Part shown: positions 35,841-44,565 of the stretch, piece by piece | How positions within the stretch are numbered: the stretch's first letter is position 1 | Layout of the letters: every line of letters starts with the position of its first letter | Assembly (NCBI GenBank): GCA_965197825.1 | Contig: CBDANW010000003.1 | Span: 2,728,001 to 2,792,000, forward strand | Reading direction: 5' to 3' | Source: CBDANW01 sp965197825 | Lineage (GTDB): Bacteria; Acidobacteriota; Vicinamibacteria; Marinacidobacterales; DATDRI01 | Length of the DNA stretch: 64,000 nt | Position numbers and translations under genes: made by a program | Notes under the pieces: model-generated | Database searches by the model: none | What the model was told of the DNA's origin: nothing | The model's input: the letters and a program-made list of their open reading frames with translations, nothing else

Positions 35841-36737
35841 ATGACCATTGACGGAGTACCATCGAAACGCGTTGTCTGTCAAGGCGTTTCTCGCGTTGGG
35901 GGTACTCGAAAGAGGCTTGACGGAAGGATGGCGGCGACCCATACTCGCCGCATGTGTGCGGCGGATGGCGCTCGCAAGAAAAGAGCCCGTGGTCCGGCCG
36001 AGCCCAAACGACCCCGCGTCTCGGAGTCCATCGCGGCACGTATTAAGGAAGATATCTCCGAGCGGAAGCTGGCACCGGGCCAAAAACTGCCCTCCGAAAG
36101 AGACCTGGCGCAGCAGCTCAAGACCAGCCGCGTGTCGGTAAGAGAGGCCTACCGGACCCTCGAAGGATTGGGGCTGATTCGAATCCGTAGGGGCACCGAC
36201 GGGGGCGCCTTCATTGCGGACTTCGGTCACGAGACGATGACGGACTCCCTATCCCTGATGCTCCATCTCGGCAAGACGACCCACCAGGAGCTGACCGAGG
36301 CACGCCTACTCATCGAGCCACCCATTGCTCGGTTCGCCGCCAGCCGCGCCACGAGCGAAGACATCGAGGCCTTGCGCGCTCTCATCGGCCGACAGGTCGA
36401 AGCGCTGCGGGGAAACGAGAACCCGCAACGCTACGAGCTCCAGTTCCACCGGTTGCTCGGCGAATGCGCGAAGAACCTGCCTCTCAAGATCATGATGAAC
36501 TCGGTCGCCGATCTCACCCTAGAAGCCATCTCCGACATCGACGTGTCCCACGACACACGCGAGAACGTCATCGTTTTCCATCGGCAGATCCTGGCGGCGA
36601 TCGAGCGACGGGACGAGGAGGCCGCCTACCAGCTCATGCTCGAGCACGTGCTCGACGTCCAATCGAGATTGGGCAAGAGCTTTTCTGAACGGCTTGCCGT
36701 CTCGAGCGTGACCAAGCCCGCGTTGAAGAACGGGTAA
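35841..36737 (+). CDS. GntR-family regulator, FadR/FCD type
   Basis: The N-terminal winged helix is unmistakable: IAARIKEDISERKLAPGQKLPSERDLAQQL then RVSVREAYRTLEGLGLI. It is followed by an FCD-type helical effector domain (LTEARLLIEPPIARFAASRA; YELQFHRLLGECAKN; HRQILAAIERRDEEAAYQLM). FCD metal-site residues are partly visible (Asp/His in the helices). The start is uncertain: ATG at 35841, 35928 or 35952; the last best fits family length. It is divergent from the ubiX/CoA-transferase operon, and regulators of this type often control the adjacent catabolic genes. Confidence 0.85.
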   Translation: MTIDGVPSKRVVCQGVSRVGGTRKRLDGRMAATHTRRMCAADGARKKRARGPAEPKRPRVSESIAARIKEDISERKLAPGQKLPSERDLAQQLKTSRVSVREAYRTLEGLGLIRIRRGTDGGAFIADFGHETMTDSLSLMLHLGKTTHQELTEARLLIEPPIARFAASRATSEDIEALRALIGRQVEALRGNENPQRYELQFHRLLGECAKNLPLKIMMNSVADLTLEAISDIDVSHDTRENVIVFHRQILAAIERRDEEAAYQLMLEHVLDVQSRLGKSFSERLAVSSVTKPALKNG

Positions 36738-36795
36738 GCGGGACCCCTCGGTCTCTAGCTGGGGAACTCGATGTACCTGGTTCCACCGACAGGTT

Positions 36796-37056
36796 TTGAA
36801 ACAGATGCGACGTCTCGTTCCGCCCGACGAGCTGGAGAAGGTAGCGGAGTACACCGTCTCTCGCGTGAAGCTGGGGGTGTACGGGGCAGGGGTCGGGATT
36901 CTGCTGGGCGTCGTCAATGCGTTTCTCGACGTCGACTTCACCCCCCGGCCCGCACTCATCGGTTGGCTGGTGGCGGCTATTGTCCTGGTTACGGAACGTC
37001 GCGCGAAACGGAAAGAAGCTGAAAAGGAAAGGAAAGAGAAAGTGTCATGGCCGTAA
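36796..37056 (+). CDS. Small membrane protein of unknown family, C-terminus possibly altered by IS66
   Basis: The 86-residue product has a soluble N-terminus (RRLVPPDELEKVAEYTVSRV), two apolar stretches (LGVYGAGVGILLGVVNAFL; ALIGWLVAAIVLV) and a Lys/Glu-rich tail. The tail overlaps the first codons recognisable as IS66 transposase, so the natural end may be lost. An in-frame ATG at 36805 is an alternative start. No family is recognised. Confidence 0.5.
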   Translation: MKQMRRLVPPDELEKVAEYTVSRVKLGVYGAGVGILLGVVNAFLDVDFTPRPALIGWLVAAIVLVTERRAKRKEAEKERKEKVSWP

Positions 37057-38329
37057 TGGGGCCAAGGACTACACAGGCGCCAAACGGGAGACGGTGAGCC
37101 ATGGCGAAGTGAAAGCGGGCGGCCCATACCCCGAGCCTCTGTGCCAAGGCAAGCTCTATGACACCCAAGCTCCGAGAAAGGATGTGGAGCTGAAAGCTCA
37201 GCCCCCGATCCAGGCGACGGTATACGAACGCCAGATGCTGCGATGCGCAGGTTGCCAGAAGACGTTCACCGCGCCGCTTCCGCCTCAGGCTGGAGCAAGC
37301 AAGTACCATCCGAGTGTGGATGCGGTCGTTTCGGTATTGCGCTACGCCATGGGCATGCCTCATCATCGCCTGGCGCAGTGGCAGAAGTGGGCGGGGGCCT
37401 CCACGCAGTTCGAACGCGCCGAAGCAATGGCCAACGCCGTGTTGCCGGTTTTTCGCCACATGGAAACACTCGCCGCGAACCGGCCTCTGGTTCACAGTGA
37501 CGACACCGGAGTTCGGATTCTCACATTGATGGCGGAGAACGAGACTTTAGCTCAAGGCGAGCGAACGGGCATCTTCACCACGGGCATTGTTGCCCGTGGC
37601 TTGGACAAAACGCTTGCTCCGATCGTTCTGTACGCGAGCGGACGACGTCATGCGGGCGAGAACATGGACCAGCTGTTGAATCAGCGCACGGTCCAGGCAA
37701 GCAAGGTCATCCATATGGCCGACGCCTCTTCGATGGCGCCGCGTTCACCGCTGCGGATCACTGCCAAGTGTATGGTGCATGCACGCCGCTACTTCATCGA
37801 AGCCGAGCCCGCCTTTCCTGAGCACTGTGACCGGGTGCTCGAGGACATCGCAGCCATCTACCGCAACGACGACGACACACGCGGCATGGACCCCGATGAG
37901 CGACTTGCCTATCACCAACAACACAGCCGGCCGATAATGGATGCGCTCTATAAGTGGATCGAAGAGCAGTTCCGCGAGCGTGTGGTTGAGCCCAACAGCC
38001 GCCTCGGCAAAACCTTTTCCTACGTCAAGAATCACTGGCAAGGGCTAACCCGGTTCCTCGAAGTGCCGGGTGTGCCCCTCGACAACAACGTTAGCGAACA
38101 GGAGCTGAAGCCCTCACAACGGCATCGTAAGAACTCACTGTTTTTCAGGACACAGGCTGGCGCCGATGTCGGCGACGTGCTCCTGAGCATGATCCGGACC
38201 TCGGTAAAAAACAGTATCGACCCGGTGCACTACCTGACGAACATCTCCATGCACGCCCAAGACGCTAGAGCCGCACCCGAGTCGTGGCTGCCTTGGAGCT
38301 ATCAGGAAACGTTGAACAGGCTCAACTGA
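37031..38329 (+). pseudogene. IS66-type transposase TnpC, N-terminally truncated
   Basis: The open frame begins at KRKCHGRNGAKDYTGA, which in relatives lies about 100 residues into the protein. The zinc-finger-like segment (CQGKLYDT; LRCAGCQKTF), first catalytic Asp (LVHSDDTGVRIL), second region (HMADASSMAPRS) and LDNNVSEQELK region with the catalytic Glu are present. The end at 38329 is natural. Without a start and the coiled-coil N-terminus it should be inactive. Confidence 0.8.
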
Positions 38330-38675
38330 CCCGACGCCACGCCTCCGCCATTCCCGCCCGCAACGGAAGTCCATTGTAGATTAGCACCGCCAATTGCTCG
38401 GCGGGCAGCGCCGCAACTCCATCCGTGGTATGACGCGGCCACCACTGCAGACGGCCCTTCGAAAAACGCTTCTGAAATAACCAAAACCCCTGTCCGTCGT
38501 ACACCAAAAATTTGAGCGCCGTGCCTGAACGATTACGAAAAACGAATAACGTGCCGAGGAACGGATCGAGCTGGAATTGTTGTCGGCACACGCAAGCCAA
38601 AGAATCGATACCCTTGCGGAAATCAACCGGCTCGCAAGCCACCAATACCTTCAGTTGAGGAACGATCTGGATCAT
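38322..38675 (-). CDS. tnpB: IS66 accessory protein TnpB
   Basis: 117 residues from ATG 38675 (MIQIVPQLKVLVACEPVDFR). The TnpB signature KGIDSLACVCRQQF and LFVFRNRSGTALKFLVYDG is intact. The start overlaps the tnpA stop (ATGA), and its last codons overlap the end of tnpC on the other strand. Confidence 0.85.
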   Translation of the reverse strand: MIQIVPQLKVLVACEPVDFRKGIDSLACVCRQQFQLDPFLGTLFVFRNRSGTALKFLVYDGQGFWLFQKRFSKGRLQWWPRHTTDGVAALPAEQLAVLIYNGLPLRAGMAEAWRRVS

Positions 38676-39211
38676 GTGTGAGTGCCGTTGCCGAGCGCGC
38701 CGACCACGAAGCGACAAACAGATTCGACCAGCTCATTCTCTCCCTCGCGATTCGACGTTACGACCGTCAGGCTCCCCGATGCGCTCTCTACCGTCAGACG
38801 GCACATCGTTCCTTCACCCTGAACCGAGTTCAGCGGAGGCGTCATCATGCCGCCCGACAAGCCCATCCCATGCGCCAGCTCCACGAACGCAGTCCGACTC
38901 GGAGCTATCGCGCTCACCTGCTCCGTTCCACTCCGTCCAGGCTTCTTGCTCAGGGAGCCTACTCCAGAAACCCTTCGTTGTCCTCCCTTGAGACGTTTGG
39001 CGCTCACAACCGCTCCATGAGTCTTTCGGACCTTCTTGAATCGCGCCGAATTCAAGCGGAGATGACGGCAGATCGCGCTCGGCGTATACCGATCCAGCAG
39101 CCCCACCGCCGCATTCCACAACTCCTCCGGGATCAAACGTCCGTGTGGCTTCGACCTCCATGATTCGAACTGTTTCTCAACCTCTGAAAGTCCCGCTTTC
39201 CTCGAGCGCAT
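38672..39211 (-). CDS. IS66 accessory protein TnpA-like
   Basis: 179 residues starting MRSRKAGLSEVEKQFESWR. An HTH-like stretch is visible (GLLDRYTPSAICRHLRLNSA) with a basic middle (SAKRLKGGQRRVSG), and the end is beta-rich (MCRLTVESASGSLTVVTS). Position and overlap with tnpB identify it as the TnpA equivalent, although it is longer than usual. Confidence 0.65.
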   Translation of the reverse strand: MRSRKAGLSEVEKQFESWRSKPHGRLIPEELWNAAVGLLDRYTPSAICRHLRLNSARFKKVRKTHGAVVSAKRLKGGQRRVSGVGSLSKKPGRSGTEQVSAIAPSRTAFVELAHGMGLSGGMMTPPLNSVQGEGTMCRLTVESASGSLTVVTSNREGENELVESVCRFVVGALGNGTHT

Positions 39212-39263
39212 CGATTTGACCTCCTTGATGGATCTCTGCGCTCAGATTACAGATCCCACCTAG

Positions 39264-39512
39264 CAAGGTCACGCATTGGTACCGCAAGGACACGTTGCAA
39301 TCGCCGTCGCCCCTTTTCTCTTCCTGGACATCGCCTTCGTGGCGCTCTACGCGGCGGGATTCCTCAAACTCTTTTCCGCCCTTTGCTTTGGGATCAACAC
39401 TCTGGGCGCGACCGGAGATCTGTGGATCATCGGTAAAGTCCTAGGCCATGAACACGGGACCTACGTTCAGGATACGAAGACGGGCGTGGAGATCTGGAAA
39501 GCGGTTCAATGA
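39264..39512 (+). pseudogene. DUF3267 (putative zincin peptidase) C-terminal fragment
   Basis: Two membrane segments (IAVAPFLFLDIAFVALYAAGFL) are followed by GINTLGATGDLWIIGKVL and YVQDTKTGVEIWKAV, the end signature of DUF3267. The HExxH-containing N-terminal half is missing; an in-frame stop at 39261 and the IS66 end lie directly upstream. Its stop overlaps the start of the next gene (ATGA). Confidence 0.75.
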
Positions 39513-39970
39513 AGCAGTCACTGGAAAATACTCTCGCTTACCTCGAGAGCCATAACGTGATGACGTTGGCCACCCATGGGCCGGAAGGTCTATGGGCGGC
39601 GGCGGTCTTCTATGTGAGCGACGGTTTCAAGCTGTTCTTCTTGTCGGCACCGACCACCCGCCACAGCCGCAACCTCGCGGAGAATCCACACGTCGCGGCA
39701 ACGATTCAGGAGGATTATCGGGATTGGCTGGCGATCCGGGGGATCCAACTCGAAGGAACCTGCCGGCAACTCGATGGCGAACAACAATCCAACGCAAGGG
39801 CGCGGTACGAAGCCAAGTTCCCTATTGTGGGAGAGGACGCGCCGCTCCAAATCGCCCAGGCCTTGGACAAGGTCGCCTGGTACGAGGTGACGCCGGAACG
39901 GGCTTTCTTCATCGATAACTCGGTGAGTTTAGGGCACCGCGACGAGATCGCGTTGGGCGATCTTGCTTAG
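39509..39970 (+). CDS. Pyridoxamine 5'-phosphate oxidase-family protein
   Basis: 153 residues with the split-barrel flavin-binding pattern: LESHNVMTLATHGPEGLWAA, YVSDGFKLFFLSAPTTRHSR and NPHVAATIQEDYRDW. The start ATG overlaps the stop of the DUF3267 stub. The function is likely flavin- or heme-dependent oxidoreduction. It is on the same strand as the UbiD operon 120 bp downstream. Confidence 0.88.
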   Translation: MKQSLENTLAYLESHNVMTLATHGPEGLWAAAVFYVSDGFKLFFLSAPTTRHSRNLAENPHVAATIQEDYRDWLAIRGIQLEGTCRQLDGEQQSNARARYEAKFPIVGEDAPLQIAQALDKVAWYEVTPERAFFIDNSVSLGHRDEIALGDLA

Positions 39971-40090
39971 CTACCACGGAAACGATGCTTCGGTCGACTT
40001 CAAGAGGCCTGGCGAATAGAATTGCTCTACTAATCATGGCGGACGAAAAACGCGGAAGGATTCGAATGAGGCCAGACATCGGAGGAAAAG

Positions 40091-41551
40091 ATGGCAACCT
40101 CGGTTGAAGCCAAGGTGCGACTCCATGAGCCGCACGTCGACCTTCGCGACTGGCTCACGATGGTCAACGCAATCGGAGAGCTCACGAAGATCGAGGGAGT
40201 CGACTGGAACTTGGAGATGGGCGCCGTCGCCGAGATGATCTACCACGCCCGCCCGGAGAACCCGCCTGCCCTTCTCTTCGACGAGATCCCAGGATACCCC
40301 AAGGCGTTCCGCGTGCTTGCCGGCATGACCAATTCGCCGCGTCGGTTAGCTCTGACCTTGGGACTCCCCGACGCCCGGCACGGCATGGACGTGGTCCGCG
40401 CCTACCGCGACCGCATGAAGACATTCCAGCTCATCGAGCCCAAGAAGGTCGACAGTGGGCCGGTCATGGAAAACGTCATCCCAGACGAGGAAGTTGACGT
40501 CCTGAAATTCCCGGCACCGTTCCTCCACGAGAAAGATGGTGGACGCTACATTGGTACGGGCGATCTGATCATCATGCGGGATCCCGAGGATAACTGGGTC
40601 AACATCGGGACCTACCGCGTCATGGTCCATGACAGCAACACTGTCGGTTTGTGGATGTCGCCGGGTAAGCACGGCCGACTCATCCGCGAGAAATACTTCG
40701 CAAACGGTAAACCCTGCCCAGTCCTCATCAGCATCGGTCACGATCCTCTACTGTTTCTCTCCTCTGGCAACGAGGTCGAATACGGCACATCGGAGTTTGC
40801 CCACGCCGGCGGCCACCGCGGACGGCCGATCGAGATTGTCGAAAGCGAGCTCTTCGGATTGCCGATGCCCGCGCACGGCGAGATCGTTCTGGAAGGCGAG
40901 ATCCTGCCCGATGATGTCCGGCCGGAGGGACCCTTCGGGGAGTGGACCGGTTACTACGCGAGCTCCGTGCGGCCCGATCCGGTGGTCCGGGTACGCCGCA
41001 TCTACCACCGGAACGATCCCATCCTGACCATGGCCCGGCCCGGCCGCCCACCATCCGACTATTCCTTCAGCAAATGCGTGATCAAGTCCGCAATGATATG
41101 GGATGAGGTCGAGAAGGCTGGGCTACCCGGCGTCCAGGGCGTGTGGTGTCACGAGGCCGGGGGCGGCCGCCTCTTCAACATCATTTCGATCAAACAAGCG
41201 TATCCCGGGCATTCGAAGCAGGCGGCGATGCTGGCCTCCAATTGTCACGCCGGCAACTATCTCGGCCGCTTCGTTGTGGTCGTAGACGAGGACATCGACC
41301 CCACCAACACGTTCGACGTGATCTGGGCGATCGCATCCCGTTGTGATCCGGATGAAGATCTGGACATCGTTCGCAAGGCTTGGAGCGGTGCCCTCGATCC
41401 GCGCAAGCGCGTGGGCGACAACTTCAATTCGCGCGGCATCCTCGATGCTTGCCGACCCTTCGATTGGATCGACGAGTTTCCCCCGGTCGCCGAGTCGAGT
41501 CCCGAGCTCAAGGCCAAAACGCTGAAAAAGTGGAGCCACTTGATCTCGTGA
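40091..41551 (+). CDS. UbiD-family decarboxylase, canonical
   Basis: 486 residues, ATG at 40091 with GGAGGAAAAG directly upstream. The prFMN decarboxylase triad is present: Arg in NIGTYRVMVHDSNTVG and both Glu in RPEGPFGEWTGYY. The C-terminal domain has GVWCHEAGGGRLFNIISIKQ and VVVVDEDIDPTNTFDVIWA. It should reversibly decarboxylate an aromatic or alpha,beta-unsaturated acid, using prFMN made by the UbiX at 34.1 kb. The start of the permease gene overlaps its stop (GTGA), so this is the first gene of a catabolic/transport operon. It is a close paralogue of the decayed gene at 35 kb. Confidence 0.93.
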   Translation: MATSVEAKVRLHEPHVDLRDWLTMVNAIGELTKIEGVDWNLEMGAVAEMIYHARPENPPALLFDEIPGYPKAFRVLAGMTNSPRRLALTLGLPDARHGMDVVRAYRDRMKTFQLIEPKKVDSGPVMENVIPDEEVDVLKFPAPFLHEKDGGRYIGTGDLIIMRDPEDNWVNIGTYRVMVHDSNTVGLWMSPGKHGRLIREKYFANGKPCPVLISIGHDPLLFLSSGNEVEYGTSEFAHAGGHRGRPIEIVESELFGLPMPAHGEIVLEGEILPDDVRPEGPFGEWTGYYASSVRPDPVVRVRRIYHRNDPILTMARPGRPPSDYSFSKCVIKSAMIWDEVEKAGLPGVQGVWCHEAGGGRLFNIISIKQAYPGHSKQAAMLASNCHAGNYLGRFVVVVDEDIDPTNTFDVIWAIASRCDPDEDLDIVRKAWSGALDPRKRVGDNFNSRGILDACRPFDWIDEFPPVAESSPELKAKTLKKWSHLIS

Positions 41552-42114
41552 CGGAGGTATCCAAGGATCAAACGCAAAACGGATTAACGAACAAGCTCAA
41601 GCCCTTCGCATTCTACGTCTTCCTCGTACTGGCCAGCGGCGCCCTTTGTTACTACCAGAAAGGCGATCTGGAATTCCGGCGCGTTTTCGCGGAAGGGGCC
41701 GGCATCACCCTCACGCTTTTACCCCAGATCTGTGGCGCCGTCCTGGTAGCGGGGTTCGTGCAGGTGCTCGTGCCCCGCGATCTGGTGGCGCGATGGCTGG
41801 GCGAGGAGTCGGGGTTTCGAGGGCTGGTGGTGGCCACCGTCGCCGGCATCTTTACGCCCGGAGGGCCGATGACTTCTTTTCCGCTCGTGGTAGCCCTCTA
41901 CAACTCAGGTGCCGAACGGGGCGCGCTGATCACGTATATCACCGCGTGGACGTTGCTCGGCGTCCAGCGAGTCATGGTGTGGGAGATTCCATTGCTCGGC
42001 AGCGAATTCGTTTTAGTGCGCTACCTAGCTTGCCTGGTGCTTCCGCCACTGGTGGGGCTGATCGCGCGGCGGGTGCCGATCACCTTCGAGCTCCACGTGG
42101 AAGAAAGGGGTTGA
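41548..42114 (+). CDS. Half-size permease A (DUF318/ArsP-type fold)
   Basis: The GTG start at 41548 overlaps the ubiD stop. The 188-residue protein has about five membrane segments and the repeat signature IFTPGGPMTSFPLVVALYNS, followed by AWTLLGVQRVMVWEIPLLG. This resembles the PF03773-type permease repeat. The neighbouring gene encodes a second copy of the same repeat, so the two halves probably assemble into one channel. The substrate is unknown, possibly the acid handled by the UbiD enzyme. Confidence 0.7.
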   Translation: MTEVSKDQTQNGLTNKLKPFAFYVFLVLASGALCYYQKGDLEFRRVFAEGAGITLTLLPQICGAVLVAGFVQVLVPRDLVARWLGEESGFRGLVVATVAGIFTPGGPMTSFPLVVALYNSGAERGALITYITAWTLLGVQRVMVWEIPLLGSEFVLVRYLACLVLPPLVGLIARRVPITFELHVEERG

Positions 42115-42118
42115 GGCG

Positions 42119-42628
42119 GTGCTTTCCGCCATCTTCATCTGGACCCTCGCGCTCGTTCTTGGTGGCCTCGCCTATACCCGGCCGGACGACGCCCACAAGA
42201 CCGGCTTCCGGCTGGCGGTCGACCAGTTCAAAAACATCATGCCCCGAGTCATTATGGCGATCCTGACGGCAAGCTTTCTAGGCTCGCTCATCCCACAGGA
42301 AGCGATGGCATCGTGGCTGGGGGCGAACACCGGGATCGCCGGCATCTTCGTCGCATCGGTGATGGGAGGGTTGGTGCCCGGCGGACCCATGCTATCCTTT
42401 CCGATCGCGGTCGTGCTCTTTAACACCGGCGCCGGCATCCCTCAGCTCACAGCTTTTCTGGCCGCGTGGTCGGTATTTGCCGTGCACCGTATGATTTCTT
42501 ACGAGATTCCGTTGATGGGATGGCGCTTTTCTATGGTACGTCTAGTTTCTTGTCTGGCGCTACCGCCGGCCGCGGGTCTTCTGGCCTGGCTTCTGGTGAG
42601 CGTGACGGGGTTGAGTGGGGGGCTTTAA
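42119..42628 (+). CDS. Half-size permease B, paralogue of A
   Basis: 169 residues from GTG 42119, 4 bp after the end of permease A. It repeats the motif set: SLIPQEAMASWLGANTGIAG, GLVPGGPMLSFPIAVVLFNT and AAWSVFAVHRMISYEIPLMG. There are about five membrane segments. The binding-protein gene begins 13 bp downstream, suggesting a binding-protein-assisted transporter not of the usual TctAB or DctQM type. Confidence 0.7.
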   Translation: MLSAIFIWTLALVLGGLAYTRPDDAHKTGFRLAVDQFKNIMPRVIMAILTASFLGSLIPQEAMASWLGANTGIAGIFVASVMGGLVPGGPMLSFPIAVVLFNTGAGIPQLTAFLAAWSVFAVHRMISYEIPLMGWRFSMVRLVSCLALPPAAGLLAWLLVSVTGLSGGL

Positions 42629-42641
42629 AAGGGAGGCGGTC

Positions 42642-43706
42642 ATGAAGGCAACGCGGAATGTGTTTGTCACCGGTTTTCTCGGTCTCATCGCGGCGTTCGT
42701 CATACCGACTGCCGCTGTCTCACAAGACGTTGCCAACTTCTATCGAGGGAAGCAGGTGCGCCTCCTCATCGGCTACAGCGCCGGCGGCGGCTACGACACC
42801 TATGCCCGCATCTTGGCCCGCCACATCGGCAAACACATCCCCGGTAACCCCACCGTCGTGCCACAGAACATGCCGGGCGCGGGAAGCCTCACGCTCACGA
42901 ATTTCCTATACAACGTCGCGCCAAAGGACGGGACCGTCTTTGGCACCATCGCTCGCGGCATGGCCATGGAGCCGCTTCTCGGTGGAGACGGCACGCAGTT
43001 CGACGCGACGAAGCTCTCCTGGATTGGCAGCCTCAATAATGAAGTCAGCATCTGCGCATCCTGGCATACCTCGAACGTCAAGACGATGGAGGATCTGAAA
43101 ACCATGCAGCTCATCGTCGGCGGCACCGGTTCGGGCGCCGACACCGACACGTATCCCATCGTCATGAGCAACCTGCTGGACGCCAACATCAAGCTCATCT
43201 CGGGCTATCCGGGAGGCAACGATATTCTGCTGGCCATGGAACGGGGAGAAGTCGACGGCCGATGTGGCTGGTCCTGGTCCAGCGTCGTCTCCCGGCGGGG
43301 TGATTGGCTCAAGGAGAACAAGATCAACGTTCTGGTGCAGATGGCACTGCAGAAGCATCCTGATCTTCCCGACGTGCCGCTCGTCATGGATCTCGCAGAT
43401 AACGAGGACGAGGAGATGGCAATGGAGCTGATCTTCGCCCGACAGGTGATGGGCCGGCCCTACGTGGCGCCGCCCGGGATACCGGCCGAACGCCGCGAGG
43501 CGCTACGTCAAGCTTTCCTGAACATGGTCAAGGATCCCGAGTTCAAAGCCGATATCCAAAAAGTGGATCTCGAGCTCAATCCGGTCAGCGGCGAAGAGAT
43601 CGAGCGCGTGATCGCCCGCATCTACGCCGCCTCGCCCACCGCGATCCGGTTAGCGTCCAAGGCCATCAAAAAGACCGACCGCATCAACCTCGACGGGGGA
43701 CGGTAG
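42642..43706 (+). CDS. Tripartite tricarboxylate transporter-type substrate-binding protein (Bug/TctC)
   Basis: 354 residues from ATG 42642 behind GGGAGG. The Sec signal (NVFVTGFLGLIAAFVIPTAAVSQ) is followed by the Bug fold markers: FYRGKQVRLLIGYSAGGGYD, VPQNMPGAGSLTLTNFL and PPGIPAERREALRQAF. It binds a carboxylate in the periplasm. TctA/TctB-type permease genes are not adjacent here; the nearest is the fused TctAB at 51.5 kb. Directly upstream are the two half permeases. Confidence 0.9.
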   Translation: MKATRNVFVTGFLGLIAAFVIPTAAVSQDVANFYRGKQVRLLIGYSAGGGYDTYARILARHIGKHIPGNPTVVPQNMPGAGSLTLTNFLYNVAPKDGTVFGTIARGMAMEPLLGGDGTQFDATKLSWIGSLNNEVSICASWHTSNVKTMEDLKTMQLIVGGTGSGADTDTYPIVMSNLLDANIKLISGYPGGNDILLAMERGEVDGRCGWSWSSVVSRRGDWLKENKINVLVQMALQKHPDLPDVPLVMDLADNEDEEMAMELIFARQVMGRPYVAPPGIPAERREALRQAFLNMVKDPEFKADIQKVDLELNPVSGEEIERVIARIYAASPTAIRLASKAIKKTDRINLDGGR

Positions 43707-43710
43707 CTCG

Positions 43711-44565
43711 ATGGCAAACGTGGGATTCGTCGGCATCGGGGCCATGGGCGGAGCCATGGCTGGCCATGTTCTCACCCGCGGTCGCGACGAGGTGTTCGTT
43801 TACGACGTTCGGGCGGAGGCATCGGCACCATTAGCCGCCGAGGGTGCCAAGGTGGTCGCGGACCTAGCTGAAATGAGCCAGTCCGCCGACATCATCATCG
43901 TGATGGTGGTGAACGACGCCCAGGTCGTCGAGGTCTCGCGCGCGTTGGCTGCCGGCGGCCGCAAAGATACTCTGATCGTCATTTCCGCGACGGTACGTCC
44001 AGCCACGATGCTCGAGGTCGAGAAGATCGTCGTCGCAGCGAGCATGCGGGTCATCGACGCGCCGGTCTGTTGGGGCCTTCACGGTGCACGAGAAGGCACG
44101 CTCGCGAGTCTCTGTGGTGGCGCGGCCGAGGATGTCGAGAAGGCACGCCCCGTGCTCGAGGCCTATAGCAAGTCCGTGCATCATGTCGGGTCGCTCGGCA
44201 AGGGTCAGCTGGCGAAGGCGATCAACAACATGCTTCACTGGGCGCACAACATCACCAATTACGAGGCACTCCTGCTGGCCAAACGGCATGGGTTGGACGC
44301 GCAGAAGTTGCGAGAGATCCTACTCCAGTGCCCGGCGACCAACGGCACGCTCGAGCATTGGGACAAGACGCTTTTCACCTGGCCGCAGAAGGACATGGAG
44401 ATCGTCCAAGAGCTCATCCGGCAAGGAAACCTGGTGCTACCTCTCTTCGGTCAAGTCGACCAGCTCATCAAACTGTTTACACCAGAGGCCGTCAAGGACC
44501 TTCTCCATGGTGACGAGGCGCCGTACCTCGGGCGAACCTTCACCGCGATGGAAAAACCCGACTAG
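43711..44565 (+). CDS. NAD(P)-dependent oxidoreductase, 3-hydroxyisobutyrate dehydrogenase family
   Basis: 284 residues. The Rossmann start VGFVGIGAMGGAMAGHVLTR, the substrate segment DAPVCWGLHGAREGTLASLCGG and the catalytic Lys region KAINNMLHWAHNITNYEALLLA define the beta-hydroxyacid dehydrogenase family. The first 4 bp after the binding-protein stop lead into its ATG. Its stop TAG is formed at the IS630 copy D boundary, yet the same TAG existed before insertion. It probably reduces a semialdehyde or oxidises a hydroxyacid of the pathway. Confidence 0.92.
   Translation: MANVGFVGIGAMGGAMAGHVLTRGRDEVFVYDVRAEASAPLAAEGAKVVADLAEMSQSADIIIVMVVNDAQVVEVSRALAAGGRKDTLIVISATVRPATMLEVEKIVVAASMRVIDAPVCWGLHGAREGTLASLCGGAAEDVEKARPVLEAYSKSVHHVGSLGKGQLAKAINNMLHWAHNITNYEALLLAKRHGLDAQKLREILLQCPATNGTLEHWDKTLFTWPQKDMEIVQELIRQGNLVLPLFGQVDQLIKLFTPEAVKDLLHGDEAPYLGRTFTAMEKPD

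Larger units (their letters stand above)
37031..39245. mobile_element. IS66-family element with convergent gene order
   Basis: tnpC is on the plus strand, tnpB and tnpA on the minus strand; the tnpC and tnpB reading frames overlap tail to tail by 8 bp. The left end is missing because TnpC lacks its N-terminus and follows the small membrane protein without an obvious terminal repeat. The right end lies between the tnpA start (39211) and the DUF3267 stub (39264). It is unrelated in sequence to the other IS66 copies in the window. Confidence 0.75.
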
